Made by a program: the position numbers and the translations under genes
Assembly: GCF_000337475.1 (NCBI RefSeq)
Contig: NZ_AOIT01000033.1
Span: 755-56,039, forward strand
DNA: 55,285 bases
Direction of reading: 5' to 3'
From: Natrinema limicola JCM 13563
GTDB lineage: Archaea; Halobacteriota; Halobacteria; Halobacteriales; Natrialbaceae
Shown here: one piece after another, positions 43,862-51,421 of the stretch
Position numbering within the stretch: position 1 is the first letter of the stretch
Layout of the letters: the number at the start of each line of letters is the position of its first letter
The notes under the pieces: generated by a model
The model's input: only the letters and a program-made list of their open reading frames with translations
The model's database searches: none
What the model was told of the DNA's origin: nothing

Positions 43862-44029
43862 CTACGCGAACTTCTCGAAGGGCTGATCGCAGTCGTTGCA
43901 GTAGTGCATCGACCGGCACAGCGACGGCCCTTTCGGGTGGTCGCGTTCGGTGTTCGCCGAACCACAGTAGGGACACTCGGCCTGTTCGTGCTTCCCGGAC
44001 GTATCGACGCTGGGGTCAAGGTTGCGCAT
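43862..44029 (-). CDS. Small zinc-ribbon protein, detached PaaD C-terminal domain
   Basis: 55 residues from MRNLDPSVDTSGKHEQAE with two Cys pairs, CPYCGS and CNDC, plus a further Cys in PSLCRSMHY, and the ending DQPFEKFA. This is the zinc beta-ribbon that forms the C-terminus of bacterial PaaD (ending F-x-x-F-K-x-x-like). Here it is a separate gene beginning 2 nt after the paaD stop, so the PaaD protein is split in two. It is the last gene of the paaABCD operon. The very short length makes it easy to miss. Confidence 0.85.
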   Translation of the reverse strand: MRNLDPSVDTSGKHEQAECPYCGSANTERDHPKGPSLCRSMHYCNDCDQPFEKFA

Positions 44030-44031
44030 GG

Positions 44032-44484
44032 TTAGACACTGAGTCCGAATTCGCGGAGCGATTCTTTGCCCTGTTCGGTGACCATGTCGACGGTCCAGCC
44101 GGGCGACCAGACCACGGCAATCTCCGCCGTGTCGATGCCCTCGACGGCACTCACGGACTGTTTGACCTCGTTGATCAGCATGTCGCGAGCGGGACACCCG
44201 GTGTAGGTCAGCGTCATGTCGACCGCAGCGACGCCGCCCTCGACGGAGACGCCGTAGATGAGGCCCAGATCCACGATGGAGATCGGCATCTCCGGGTCCT
44301 CGACCTCGTAGAGGGCCTGCCAGACGCGGCGTTCGACGCCTTCGGCTCCCCGTCCGGTGGCCGGCACCTCGCCGTCGACGGATTCTTTCTCGTCGTACTC
44401 GACGTCCTCGTCGTTGTCGTAGCTCGTATAGGCGCAAGCCGTCGCGTCGTCGTCACGCTCTGGGCGCTCGTACTCGCTACTCAT
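44032..44484 (-). CDS. paaD: PaaD, MIP18/DUF59 domain
   Basis: 150 residues. An acidic N-terminal tail (about 1-48) is followed by the MIP18 domain: VWQALYEVEDPEMPISIVDLG, YGVSVEGGVAAVDMTLTYTG and CPARDMLINEVKQSV, with the Cys of the Fe-S assembly motif. PaaD is thought to help assemble the metal or Fe-S centres of the phenylacetyl-CoA epoxidase. The bacterial zinc-ribbon tail is missing because it is encoded separately just downstream. The start overlaps the paaC stop by 8 bp. Confidence 0.9.
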   Translation of the reverse strand: MSSEYERPERDDDATACAYTSYDNDEDVEYDEKESVDGEVPATGRGAEGVERRVWQALYEVEDPEMPISIVDLGLIYGVSVEGGVAAVDMTLTYTGCPARDMLINEVKQSVSAVEGIDTAEIAVVWSPGWTVDMVTEQGKESLREFGLSV

Positions 44485-45349
44485 CGTCGTCCATGATGTG
44501 GGTGGCGTAGTCGCGACCGAGTTCGTCGTAGGCTTCCGTCATCTCGTCAAGGAGCGATTCCCAGTGGTCGGTGTGGTCGCCGTCCCGCCCGAGGTGCTCG
44601 GGGAGTTCGTCCGGCGAAATGTGCACGTCGTACTGGTCGGGGAGGTCCAGTCCCGGCACCTCGATGCCGATCGATTCGAGGAAGTCGCTGACGCGGTCGT
44701 GCCACGTGTCGCGGAGTTCCACGAGGTCCTCGCCGCGCAGGCCACGCTCGACGATCGTGGCTTCGACCTCCTCGTCGGTCGGCTCGAAGAGCGTCAGCGC
44801 GTAGGGATACAGCCGGTCGACGGCGTCCTGGACGTTCTCGCGTCCCTCGTCGTCGGCCGCCAGCCGCTCGAGCCAGTTCGTGGCGTACTCGAGGTGGTAA
44901 TCCTCCTCGCCGAGCACCTTGCCGACGCGGTCACGGATGGGTTCGAACGTCGAGTTCTTGAGCGCGTGCAGCTGGATGTCTTCGGCCACGTCGTACAGGT
45001 ACGCGCGAACGATCGCGTCGGCCCAGTCACCCTCCGCGAAGGGCTGTTCGACGAGCGTGCTGTGACGGAAGTCGTCGGCGTCGCGCTCCCAGATCAGATC
45101 CGTCTCGTCGTAGCCGAAGCCCTTGAGCACCTCGTACCAGAGGCGGGCGTGGCCCAGTTCGTCCTGTGCGATGTTGGCCATCGAGATGTCCGACTCGAGG
45201 GTTGGGGCGCGGACCTGCCACTCGGTGTAGCGCTCGGCCAGGACGAGCTCGTCGTCGGCGAGTCGGAAGAGCAGGTCCTGCACGGCTTCCTGTTCGGCCT
45301 CGTCGAGGTCGTCGGTGGAGGCAAACGTGGCGTCGTCAGCGGCCGCCAT
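44477..45349 (-). CDS. paaC: Phenylacetyl-CoA epoxidase structural subunit PaaC
   Basis: 290 residues of a ferritin-like helical protein. QDELGHARLWYEVLKGFGY and GEEDYHLEYATNWLERLA are the paired helices resembling a di-iron site that is degenerate in PaaC. PaaC is the non-catalytic partner that binds PaaA. The start shares one base with the paaB stop (TAATG), and paaD overlaps its end by 8 bp. Confidence 0.92.
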   Translation of the reverse strand: MAAADDATFASTDDLDEAEQEAVQDLLFRLADDELVLAERYTEWQVRAPTLESDISMANIAQDELGHARLWYEVLKGFGYDETDLIWERDADDFRHSTLVEQPFAEGDWADAIVRAYLYDVAEDIQLHALKNSTFEPIRDRVGKVLGEEDYHLEYATNWLERLAADDEGRENVQDAVDRLYPYALTLFEPTDEEVEATIVERGLRGEDLVELRDTWHDRVSDFLESIGIEVPGLDLPDQYDVHISPDELPEHLGRDGDHTDHWESLLDEMTEAYDELGRDYATHIMDDDE

Positions 45350-45663
45350 TATGCCTCACCCCGCTTGCGCTCTGCCTCGGTGAGTTCTTTCTCGGAGGCT
45401 TCGACCTCCTCGGCCGCCGGCTCAACGTTGTACGTCCGGGCGAAGCGATAGGACTTGTTGGTTGTCCCGCCGAACTTCGCGTCCTCGGTGTCGACCTCGC
45501 CGATCTCCTCTTGGGGAACGACCCAGAGGCTGTTGGTCGGCTTGCGTCGGCCGTGCTGGACCTCCGCGAACAGCAATGCCATCTCACGGTCTGGTGCGTG
45601 AACGTTGCCACAGTGGGTGTGATAGTCACCCGCCTGGTTCTGCCGGAACACTTCCCAAATCAT
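45349..45663 (-). CDS. paaB: Phenylacetyl-CoA epoxidase subunit PaaB
   Basis: 104 residues: MIWEVFRQNQAGDYHTHCG, then VHAPDREMALLFAEVQHGRR and NSLWVVPQEEIGEV. This is the compact PaaB fold that bridges PaaAC units in the complex. It lies 2 nt after the paaA stop and one base overlaps paaC. Confidence 0.92.
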   Translation of the reverse strand: MIWEVFRQNQAGDYHTHCGNVHAPDREMALLFAEVQHGRRKPTNSLWVVPQEEIGEVDTEDAKFGGTTNKSYRFARTYNVEPAAEEVEASEKELTEAERKRGEA

Positions 45664-45665
45664 TG

Positions 45666-46610
45666 TTAGTCAGCCGCCTGTGGTGATTGACCGCCCGCTG
45701 CGAGCACTTCCTGTTCGTCGAGGGCGTTGCGGACCCATTCGACTGCGTCCTGTGCGTGCTTGCGGCCTTCGATCTGGCCGACGCCGGGCTCGTAGTCGTT
45801 TTTCGCGATGGTGAAGAACTCGTCCCAGTCGAGGTCGTCCTCGACGACGTCGTACGTGCCGTCGTCGTTCTCGCGGATCCGTGGCTCGTCCGGAATCTCC
45901 AGGCCGTACTTCTTGGCCTTGGGGAGGTACGTGTTGAGGAACGCGTTCCGAAGTTCGTCGTTGGTCATGACCTTCAGGCCGACATCCGCGGCGAAGTCGT
46001 GGTGAGACGACTGGTCGTCGGTCGGACCGAAGAACTGCAGGATGCGTGGCCACCATTTATCGAAGGCCTCCTGAGTCATCTCCTGTTCTTTCTTCGAGCC
46101 GTTCATCAATTCGCCAAGGATGCTCTCGCCGTGTTTGACGTGGAAGCCTTCCTCGAAACAGATCTTATCCATCGCGTGGGCGTATGGTTCCCAGCTGGAC
46201 TTCTTGAGCGTCGCCTGCCGGCGCATCGCTGCGCCGTCGACGAAGAACGCGATCATCGGCGTCTCGACCCACGATTCGAGCGGGTAGTGGAAGCAGTTGA
46301 GGAACTTGCCCTTACCCTCGGCCAGATCGTCGAGCATCTCGTCCCGGGTCTTGACACCGAGCGACTCGGCGGCCCGGTAGAGCAACTGCCCGTGACCGAT
46401 CTCGTCTTGCACCTTGGCGCTGAAGGCCATCTTCCGCTCTAGGCTCGGTGCCTTGCGGATGAACGGGCGCTCCAAGTACGCACCCATGATCTCACTGTTC
46501 GCATGGAATTCGAGCATTCGCGTCGCCGCCTTCCGGTACTCCTCCGGCAGGTCGTCCTTGGGGCTGAACTCCCGTGGACTCGCACGTGCCTTGGTTTCTT
46601 CAACGTTCAT
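45666..46610 (-). CDS. paaA: Phenylacetyl-CoA epoxidase catalytic subunit PaaA
   Basis: 314 residues, ferritin-like di-iron oxygenase. Iron ligands are visible as Glu in EFHANSEIMGAYLE, the E-x-x-H in VQDEIGHGQ and E-x-x-x-H/E in CFEEGFHVKHGES. It inserts one oxygen atom of O2 into the ring of phenylacetyl-CoA to give the 1,2-epoxide, using electrons normally passed by PaaE, which is not encoded here. It is the first gene of a five-gene operon (paaA, B, C, D, zinc ribbon) divergent from a Bat-type regulator. Confidence 0.94.
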   Translation of the reverse strand: MNVEETKARASPREFSPKDDLPEEYRKAATRMLEFHANSEIMGAYLERPFIRKAPSLERKMAFSAKVQDEIGHGQLLYRAAESLGVKTRDEMLDDLAEGKGKFLNCFHYPLESWVETPMIAFFVDGAAMRRQATLKKSSWEPYAHAMDKICFEEGFHVKHGESILGELMNGSKKEQEMTQEAFDKWWPRILQFFGPTDDQSSHHDFAADVGLKVMTNDELRNAFLNTYLPKAKKYGLEIPDEPRIRENDDGTYDVVEDDLDWDEFFTIAKNDYEPGVGQIEGRKHAQDAVEWVRNALDEQEVLAAGGQSPQAAD

Positions 46611-46699
46611 TGTTCATCATGTACTACGGCCGGTTCGCGCTTACTAATTGTGCAGTCTATATACGGGGTTTATATGCTTAGGGTCCTGAAATGATACGT
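46611..46699. promoter_or_regulatory. Divergent promoter paaA / Bat-type regulator
   Basis: 89 bp between the two starts. TTTATATGCTTA near 46669-46680 is about 27 bp upstream of the regulator ATG at 46700, and CTATATAC near 46656 or TTACTAATT near 46643 can serve paaA on the other strand. Regulation of the operon by the adjacent regulator is likely. Confidence 0.6.
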
Positions 46700-47368
46700 A
46701 TGATAGAAGAATGTCTGATGACGGAATTCCGGATCAAAGGTGATGACTGCCCGCTCGCGGATGCGACGAGGCACCTCGAGGAAACCGTCGATGCCGCCCC
46801 GCCACTATTGCGCGATGACGGAAACGTGTTGCTCCGGTTCAGTTCCTCGTGTGGGGAGGAACTAACGGCGGAACTCGACAACGACGACCGCGTTCGCTAT
46901 CTCTATCAGGCGAAGACGGACGGACGGTATAATTACCGCTGTCTGTCACTTCATCGCTGTGTTGTCCACGAACTCATCAGTACCGGCTTCATGGTCGAGT
47001 CACTGACCTATCAGAACGGGAATGCGATTCTGACGGGGACAGTCGTCGGGAACGATATCCTAAAAGACGTGTTGGAAACGGCAGGACAGACCGTTGGGAT
47101 ACAACTCCAGCGGGTGTACTCGATGCGGCCCGAGAATGACGACGCAGTCGACAAGCAGTGGGATATCACCCCCGCGCAGGAAGAGAGTCTCCGGTATGCA
47201 CTGCAGATGGGATACTTTCAGGTCCCCCGACAAACGACTGCGGGCGAAGTCGCGGATGCACTCGGGATCAGCAAGACGGCTTTCCTCGAACGGCTTCGTC
47301 GGGCACAGGAGGCTCTGTTTTCGGAACTGTTCTCCGACGTTGACCAGCAGGCCGGCAACGACACTTAA
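46700..47368 (+). CDS. Bat-type HTH_10 transcriptional regulator
   Basis: 222 residues from MIEECLMTEFRIKGDDCPLA. The C-terminal HTH_10 domain reads WDITPAQEESLRYALQMGYF, then VPRQTTAGEVADALGISKT and LERLRRAQEALFSEL. The N-terminal sensor domain is of the bacterioopsin-activator-like type without a visible PAS or GAF motif. Such regulators are haloarchaea-specific. Its divergent position from paaA and its proximity to the PaaG-like gene mark it as the probable phenylacetate regulator. The ATG at 46700 matches leaderless spacing; 46691 is less likely. Confidence 0.88.
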   Translation: MIEECLMTEFRIKGDDCPLADATRHLEETVDAAPPLLRDDGNVLLRFSSSCGEELTAELDNDDRVRYLYQAKTDGRYNYRCLSLHRCVVHELISTGFMVESLTYQNGNAILTGTVVGNDILKDVLETAGQTVGIQLQRVYSMRPENDDAVDKQWDITPAQEESLRYALQMGYFQVPRQTTAGEVADALGISKTAFLERLRRAQEALFSELFSDVDQQAGNDT

Positions 47369-47397
47369 TTATTATCGGGTCCGAGAATTACTGGCAT

Positions 47398-48156
47398 ATG
47401 CGAATCGACGACGGATCCATCCGACAGATCACTTTCGACCGGCCTGATGTATACAACGCTATGACCGCAGCGGTCGCCCACGACCTCGCGGACGCGCTGA
47501 TTAATCTCGACTCAAGCGACCACGACGCCGTCGTCATCACTGGCGATGGCGACGCCTTCAGCGCCGGGGGTGACATCGAGGCGATGGCTGAGCGAGACGA
47601 ATCAGCACCGGAGGCGTACGAACGCGTTCGCACGACGCTTGGACGCGTCGCCGAAGCAGTACTGACAGCACCCGTCCCGGTCGTCGCGAAGGTCAACGGC
47701 GATGCCGTCGGCGCTGGCATGGCACTCACTGCGGTTGCGGATTTCGCTTATGCCGCCGAGTCCGCTCGTTTCGGGGCCTCCTTCATCAACGTCGGTCTGG
47801 TTCCCGACCTCGGCGGCACCGCGATTCTCCCGCGACTCATCGGGCTCCGAAAGACGAAGGAACTCGCGTTCACTGGGAAGCTCCTCTCGGCCACGGAGGC
47901 GGCCGATCTCGACATCGTCAACGAAGCGGTCCCGGACGATCAGCTCGACGACCGGGTCGACAACCTCCTCGAGACGCTCGCTGAGCAACCGACGGAATCC
48001 ATCGGTCTAGCCAAACGTGCGATTCACGGTAATCTGGGCGCGTCGCTGCAAGAAGGACTCGAGCGTGAGGCTCACTTCCAGACGCTCGCCTACGACACGG
48101 ACGCCCATGCCGAGGGCGTCGATGCTTTTCTCAATGATCGGACTCCGGAGTTCTAG
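47398..48156 (+). CDS. Enoyl-CoA hydratase/isomerase family, PaaG-like
   Basis: 252 residues of the crotonase fold: DAFSAGGDIEAMAE (oxyanion hole 1), VNGDAVGAGMALTAVADF (oxyanion hole 2, where the hydratase Glu is Ala) and VGLVPDLGGTAILPRLIG, with an Asp in the position used by isomerases. Loss of the first Glu and gain of Asp suit a ring 1,2-epoxyphenylacetyl-CoA isomerase (PaaG) rather than a hydratase. It starts 29 bp after the Bat-type gene stop, probably in the same transcript or from its own promoter (TTAATTATTAT). Confidence 0.85.
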   Translation: MRIDDGSIRQITFDRPDVYNAMTAAVAHDLADALINLDSSDHDAVVITGDGDAFSAGGDIEAMAERDESAPEAYERVRTTLGRVAEAVLTAPVPVVAKVNGDAVGAGMALTAVADFAYAAESARFGASFINVGLVPDLGGTAILPRLIGLRKTKELAFTGKLLSATEAADLDIVNEAVPDDQLDDRVDNLLETLAEQPTESIGLAKRAIHGNLGASLQEGLEREAHFQTLAYDTDAHAEGVDAFLNDRTPEF

Positions 48157-48243
48157 TGGAAGCTGACGCCGACGTCGTGAACGTGGTTGTAGAATTCGAT
48201 CATGACTAACACCCCGTCTGGTGTCCAGGCGCGACGATTTCAA
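48157..48243 (-). pseudogene. Possible remnant of a VOC/dioxygenase gene C-terminus
   Basis: Read on the minus strand from 48243 to the TAG at 48156-48158, the frame gives AWTPDGVLVMIEFY, close to the C-terminal metal-binding end of VOC-fold proteins (PDG..IEFY). No start or N-terminal part follows in frame. The call is weak because the stretch is under 30 codons. Confidence 0.3.
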
Positions 48244-48532
48244 TGACACTCCCGGGCCCGTCCGCTCACGACTTCAAGCGTACGATGGGTGTTGCGCGTT
48301 CCACACTCTTGGGAGTTGACACGCACTCGCTCGAACTTATTTCTACGCATGTTGATGGACTCGCCGAGGCTAACTGATGGCTACTCGCCTGTGCTGTTCC
48401 ATGGCGGTGACCATGAGAGCATCATTCTCGCTGAATTCGGCCATGGGACAGATCAGTACGGCAAAGAATAGACTATCGTTCCAGACGCAGACAATCCATA
48501 AGGTTTTGATTATTGAGCGAAACAGCCCAACT
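48244..48532. other. Intergenic region with possible decayed coding sequence
   Basis: No intact gene. The plus strand between 48380 and 48471 reads YSPVLFHGGDHESIILAEF and ends in TAG, which looks protein-like but is unassigned. A TATA-like region near 48500 precedes the amidohydrolase gene. Confidence 0.35.
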
Positions 48533-49411
48533 ATGGAGATTGACTTGCCTGGCATCGACAGCCAGCGGCTCATTGACACGCACGCCCACCAGCCCACGAG
48601 CGAGTTCCTGCACGATGCAGGCGGTGAGATGATGGAAGACGCCGCAAACAAGTTTGGAACTGACTTGGAGACGTGGGATTACGAGGCGATGCTCGAGGAG
48701 TACGAAGAGATGGGCATCGGTCGATCCATTCTACTGGGATGGGACGCCGAGACCAACACCGGGAGTCCACCGGTTCCGAACGACTACGTAGCTGAGATTC
48801 GCGATGAGTATCCCGATTTCTTCGTTGGGTTCGGGAGCGTTGATCCACTGAAAGATGACTGTGTTCAGGAGGCAATTCGGTGTGTAGAGGATCTTGACCT
48901 CGATGGATTCAAGTTCCAACAGATCGCACAGGGATTCGATCCCTCCGCAGATCGTCACGCGCATCTTTGGAATACTATTGAAGATCTTGGTGTGCCAGTA
49001 ATCTTCCACGGTGGTAACTCGACGCTCGGGGCCGGTAGTCCCGGCGGTCGTGGTTTGCGGATTGAGTACGGTGATCCGATGCTCGTTGACAGGGTGGCCG
49101 CCGAACATCCCGACCTCCAGATTCTGCTTGCACATCCTGCCTTCCCTTGGGAGAAAGAACAACTTGCCGTCTGTCAGCAGAAGGGCAACGTCTACATGGA
49201 TCTCTCCGGATGGATCCCGAAATACATCGATGATCAGGTCCTCCACTATGCAGGGTCCGTCCTACAGGACAAGGTGATGTTTGGAACTGACTATCCGATG
49301 ATCCATCCTGAAGACTGGCTCAAATCCTTCGAAAAACATACCGACTTCGATGAGTCGGTCCAGCGAAAGATTCTCTACGAGAACGCTGAAGAGTTCCTTG
49401 GCCTCTCATAG
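48533..49411 (+). CDS. Amidohydrolase family 2 (metal-dependent hydrolase/decarboxylase)
   Basis: 292 residues from MEIDLPGIDSQRLIDTHAHQ. The DTHAH motif gives the first metal-binding pair, VIFHGGNSTLG another His, LLAHPAFPWEKE the next His and MFGTDYPMIHPEDWL the conserved Asp. This is the ACMSD / gamma-resorcylate decarboxylase-like group, which hydrolyses or decarboxylates ring or acid substrates. It may act on an aromatic degradation product, but the sequence does not decide. The frame is open to 48377, yet homology starts at 48533, about 27 nt after a TATA-like AAGGTTTTGATTATT. Confidence 0.9.
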   Translation: MEIDLPGIDSQRLIDTHAHQPTSEFLHDAGGEMMEDAANKFGTDLETWDYEAMLEEYEEMGIGRSILLGWDAETNTGSPPVPNDYVAEIRDEYPDFFVGFGSVDPLKDDCVQEAIRCVEDLDLDGFKFQQIAQGFDPSADRHAHLWNTIEDLGVPVIFHGGNSTLGAGSPGGRGLRIEYGDPMLVDRVAAEHPDLQILLAHPAFPWEKEQLAVCQQKGNVYMDLSGWIPKYIDDQVLHYAGSVLQDKVMFGTDYPMIHPEDWLKSFEKHTDFDESVQRKILYENAEEFLGLS

Positions 49412-49494
49412 TCCGTCTTAGCCATATTTACAATTAGTTAAAATATCTTAATTTATAAAAAATAAAATTATAAAAGATAAAACCTTCTTTTTGA

Positions 49495-49716
49495 TTAATA
49501 GATTGTAATCTCTAGAAGAATTGTCACAGAACCTTTTTCACCGTGTGATCGCATTTTTCGTTCGTAGTTGCGGATAGAAATAATGATGCGACGACATAAC
49601 TTGAAGAAAATCTTCGTTCGCACATGGACGCAGCTTAAATAACGTCCACGCCCAAGTCTATAGTCTCTGACCACTTCGTTGACTCGTTTAATTCCTATCC
49701 GGTTGTACGTCTCAAC
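49495..49716 (-). pseudogene. Decayed transposase C-terminal fragment
   Basis: About 70 residues (ETYNRIGIKRVNEVVRDYRL, then CRRIIISIRNYER) align with the C-terminus of the transposase at 49788-50781 (ETYNRRTGVERTNSAVKDCG, CLRLVVAITNYER). The similarity begins exactly beside the TATAG end of the MITE-like element at 49717, so the older transposase copy was cut there. It lies on the opposite strand to the intact element and is AT-rich and degenerate. Confidence 0.8.
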
Positions 49717-49734
49717 TATAGTAACCACTGAAAG
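49717..49734. mobile_element. Left part of a MITE-like element split by an IS
   Basis: TATAGTAACCACTGAAAG is close to the terminus of the MITE-like element at 24998 (TATAGTAGCCACTGAGAG). The element continues at 50803, after the inserted IS. Confidence 0.65.
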
Positions 49735-49787
49735 AGGGTGTCATAGAACGAGTGGCACACCAAAGAGCAGGGTGAACGCTGTGGTGG

Positions 49788-50781
49788 ATGAGCCCAGCGA
49801 TCCTGCAAGAGCATTCTTCGGTAGAGACGTTCTTCAATGTCGTAGAGACAGAGACGCTAGCGTTGTTTGAGCACCTCTCTTTCGAGTTTCTCGAAGAGTT
49901 CGACGTGTTCGCCCCGGCGGAGACGAGGCGAACACGAGATCATGAGCTATCAGAGATGATGCGTGGTTTCCTCCATTGCTACTACAAAGACATCTACGGC
50001 ATCCGCCCCGTTGAACGAGAGCTTCAGAATACAGTTGTCTGGCTCAGTTGTGGCTTCGATCGACCGCCGTCGAGAGATGCGGTCGATCGCTTTCTCACCG
50101 AGCTCGAACACGTCGTTGACGAAATCTTCGACCACCTCGTCGAGCAGGCCGCGGCGGGCGGCCTGCTCGACTTGACCTACTGCATCGATTCGACTGACGT
50201 GAGAACGATGCCAGCCGATCAAGATGCGTCGAAATGCTACGATCCAACCGCCGAAGACTACTACTACGGCTACGGCTGTACGATTGTCTCGACCGGACAA
50301 AAGATCCCTATCGCCGCGGAATTCACCGAGAGCAAACAAGCACCAGAAGAGACGGCGATGCGCGTCACGCGTGACGCGCATCGCCGTCGAACAGCCGATC
50401 TGGATGGTCGGTGATAGTGCCTACGACACGCTTGACTGGCACGACCACCTGCTGACCGCAGGGGTCGTACTAGTCGCTCCGTACAACGCAGGAAACACTG
50501 ACGACCCGAAAGACATCGAGTTCAGGGTCGAAGACCGCATCACCGAGCACAGTAAGGATGTTCAGCTGAAGCAGTCGACGTTAGACGAGACGTACAACCG
50601 CCGTACGGGAGTCGAACGAACCAACAGTGCAGTCAAGGACTGCGGCCTCGGGCACGTTCGAGCCCGGGGCCGCGTCCATGCACGAGCGCAGGTGTTTCTT
50701 GCTCTATGTCTCCGTCTCGTCGTTGCGATCACCAATTATGAACGTGGAGACAATCCAGGAAGTACCGTGATCTCGGTGTGA
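49788..50781 (+). pseudogene. Transposase interrupted by a frameshift
   Basis: The first frame (49788-50414) carries the N-terminal part, YYKDIYGIRPVERELQNTV and the first catalytic Asp in CIDSTDVRTMPADQ. The second frame (from about 50380 to 50781) carries IWMVGDSAYDTLDWHDHLL with the second Asp and TYNRRTGVERTNSAVKD with the Glu. The frames meet at the 38-bp palindrome at 50351-50388, and one extra base relative to a continuous reading accounts for the shift. The product as sequenced would be truncated, so the element is probably not autonomous. Confidence 0.85.
50351..50388. repeat. 38-bp perfect palindrome at the transposase frameshift
   Basis: The 19-base half GACGGCGATGCGCGTCACG is followed directly by its exact complement, with no spacer. 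It spans the end of the first reading frame and the start of the second. Confidence 0.9.
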
Positions 50782-50802
50782 GAAGACTTCTATGACGCCC
50801 TC

Positions 50803-50880
50803 ACTGAAAGCCAATCAATACCTGATCACACGACATTAAGTTTGATTGAATCCGGTATTCTGTATTTGGCTGTAGTGACC
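50803..50880. mobile_element. Right part of the split MITE-like element
   Basis: Continuing from the target duplication, AGCCAATCAATACCTGATCA is similar to the interior of the element at 24998 (AGTCAATGCACACCCGATCG). It is loosely matched by an inverted AGCCAAATACAGAATACC reading back from about 50875. The right end is approximate. Confidence 0.5.
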
Positions 50881-51421
50881 GTCGAATAGCTTTCAAAATA
50901 ATATAATTGGGCAACCAATGCCGCTTCACCAGACCTTCATAATTATTTAATATAAACTGGTGGATTGCCCTGGAAATCCGGCGTAGTAGGTTTGGGAAGG
51001 CATCATTGCTCAATTCCAGGGCGACATCTCACCACCAACTTAGGGACTTGTAAGCCGGTCCATCACCGGCTTTCTGACGATCACACTGATTATATCTGCC
51101 CTCGATATTACCTCTGTACGGAGCATTGCTGTGCAAATATCACTCTTCGTCTTCAGGTGAATGAGTTACTCAGTCTACACATCCACTTGCTAGTTAATTC
51201 AACCATAATAAGTTAAAACTAACTCCCTGAGAGCCTTTCGATGACACGCTCCATATCTGTTATAATATAATATTCAGAGGGATCAAACGCCGAACTGTTG
51301 CATTACGAACTATTTCAGCAACGTCGAATGGCAACTAATGCTCATATCAGATACAATCCAAGGCTACAAATTTATCGACCGGCTTCTATTTGTTGCAGCG
51401 GTCAGTTCTCATGTACGGGAT
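50881..51421. other. AT-rich gene-free region with nested stem structure
   Basis: About 540 bp without a gene. 50955-51042 can fold: the inner stem GCCCTGGAA (50967-50975) pairs with TTCCAGGGC (51014-51022), and an outer stem AACTGGTGG pairs imperfectly with CCACCAACT. A second hairpin at 51052-51072 follows. An ncRNA or the end of an unrecognised element is possible. Confidence 0.45.
51052..51072. terminator. Hairpin AAGCCGGT-N5-ACCGGCTT
   Basis: Eight-base perfect arms with a CCATC loop, followed by TTC. It could terminate an RNA from the structured region upstream or simply be a symmetrical site. Confidence 0.4.

Larger units (their letters stand above)
49734..50802 (+). mobile_element. 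Insertion sequence with DDE transposase (frameshifted)
   Basis: 1069 bp. The terminal inverted repeats are GAGGGTGTCATAGAA (49734-49748) and TTCTATGACGCCCTC (50788-50802), 14 of 15 paired. The direct repeat ACTGAAA lies at 49727-49733 and 50803-50809 and extends to CACTGAAAG if the end is set one base further in, so the target duplication is 7-9 bp. The element is inserted inside a MITE-like element. The family was not determined. Confidence 0.85.

Noticed and set aside
49788-50781. Programmed ribosomal frameshift to make a full transposase
   Set aside because: The frames meet inside a perfect palindrome without a slippery A/T run, and a one-base change explains the break; mutation is simpler.
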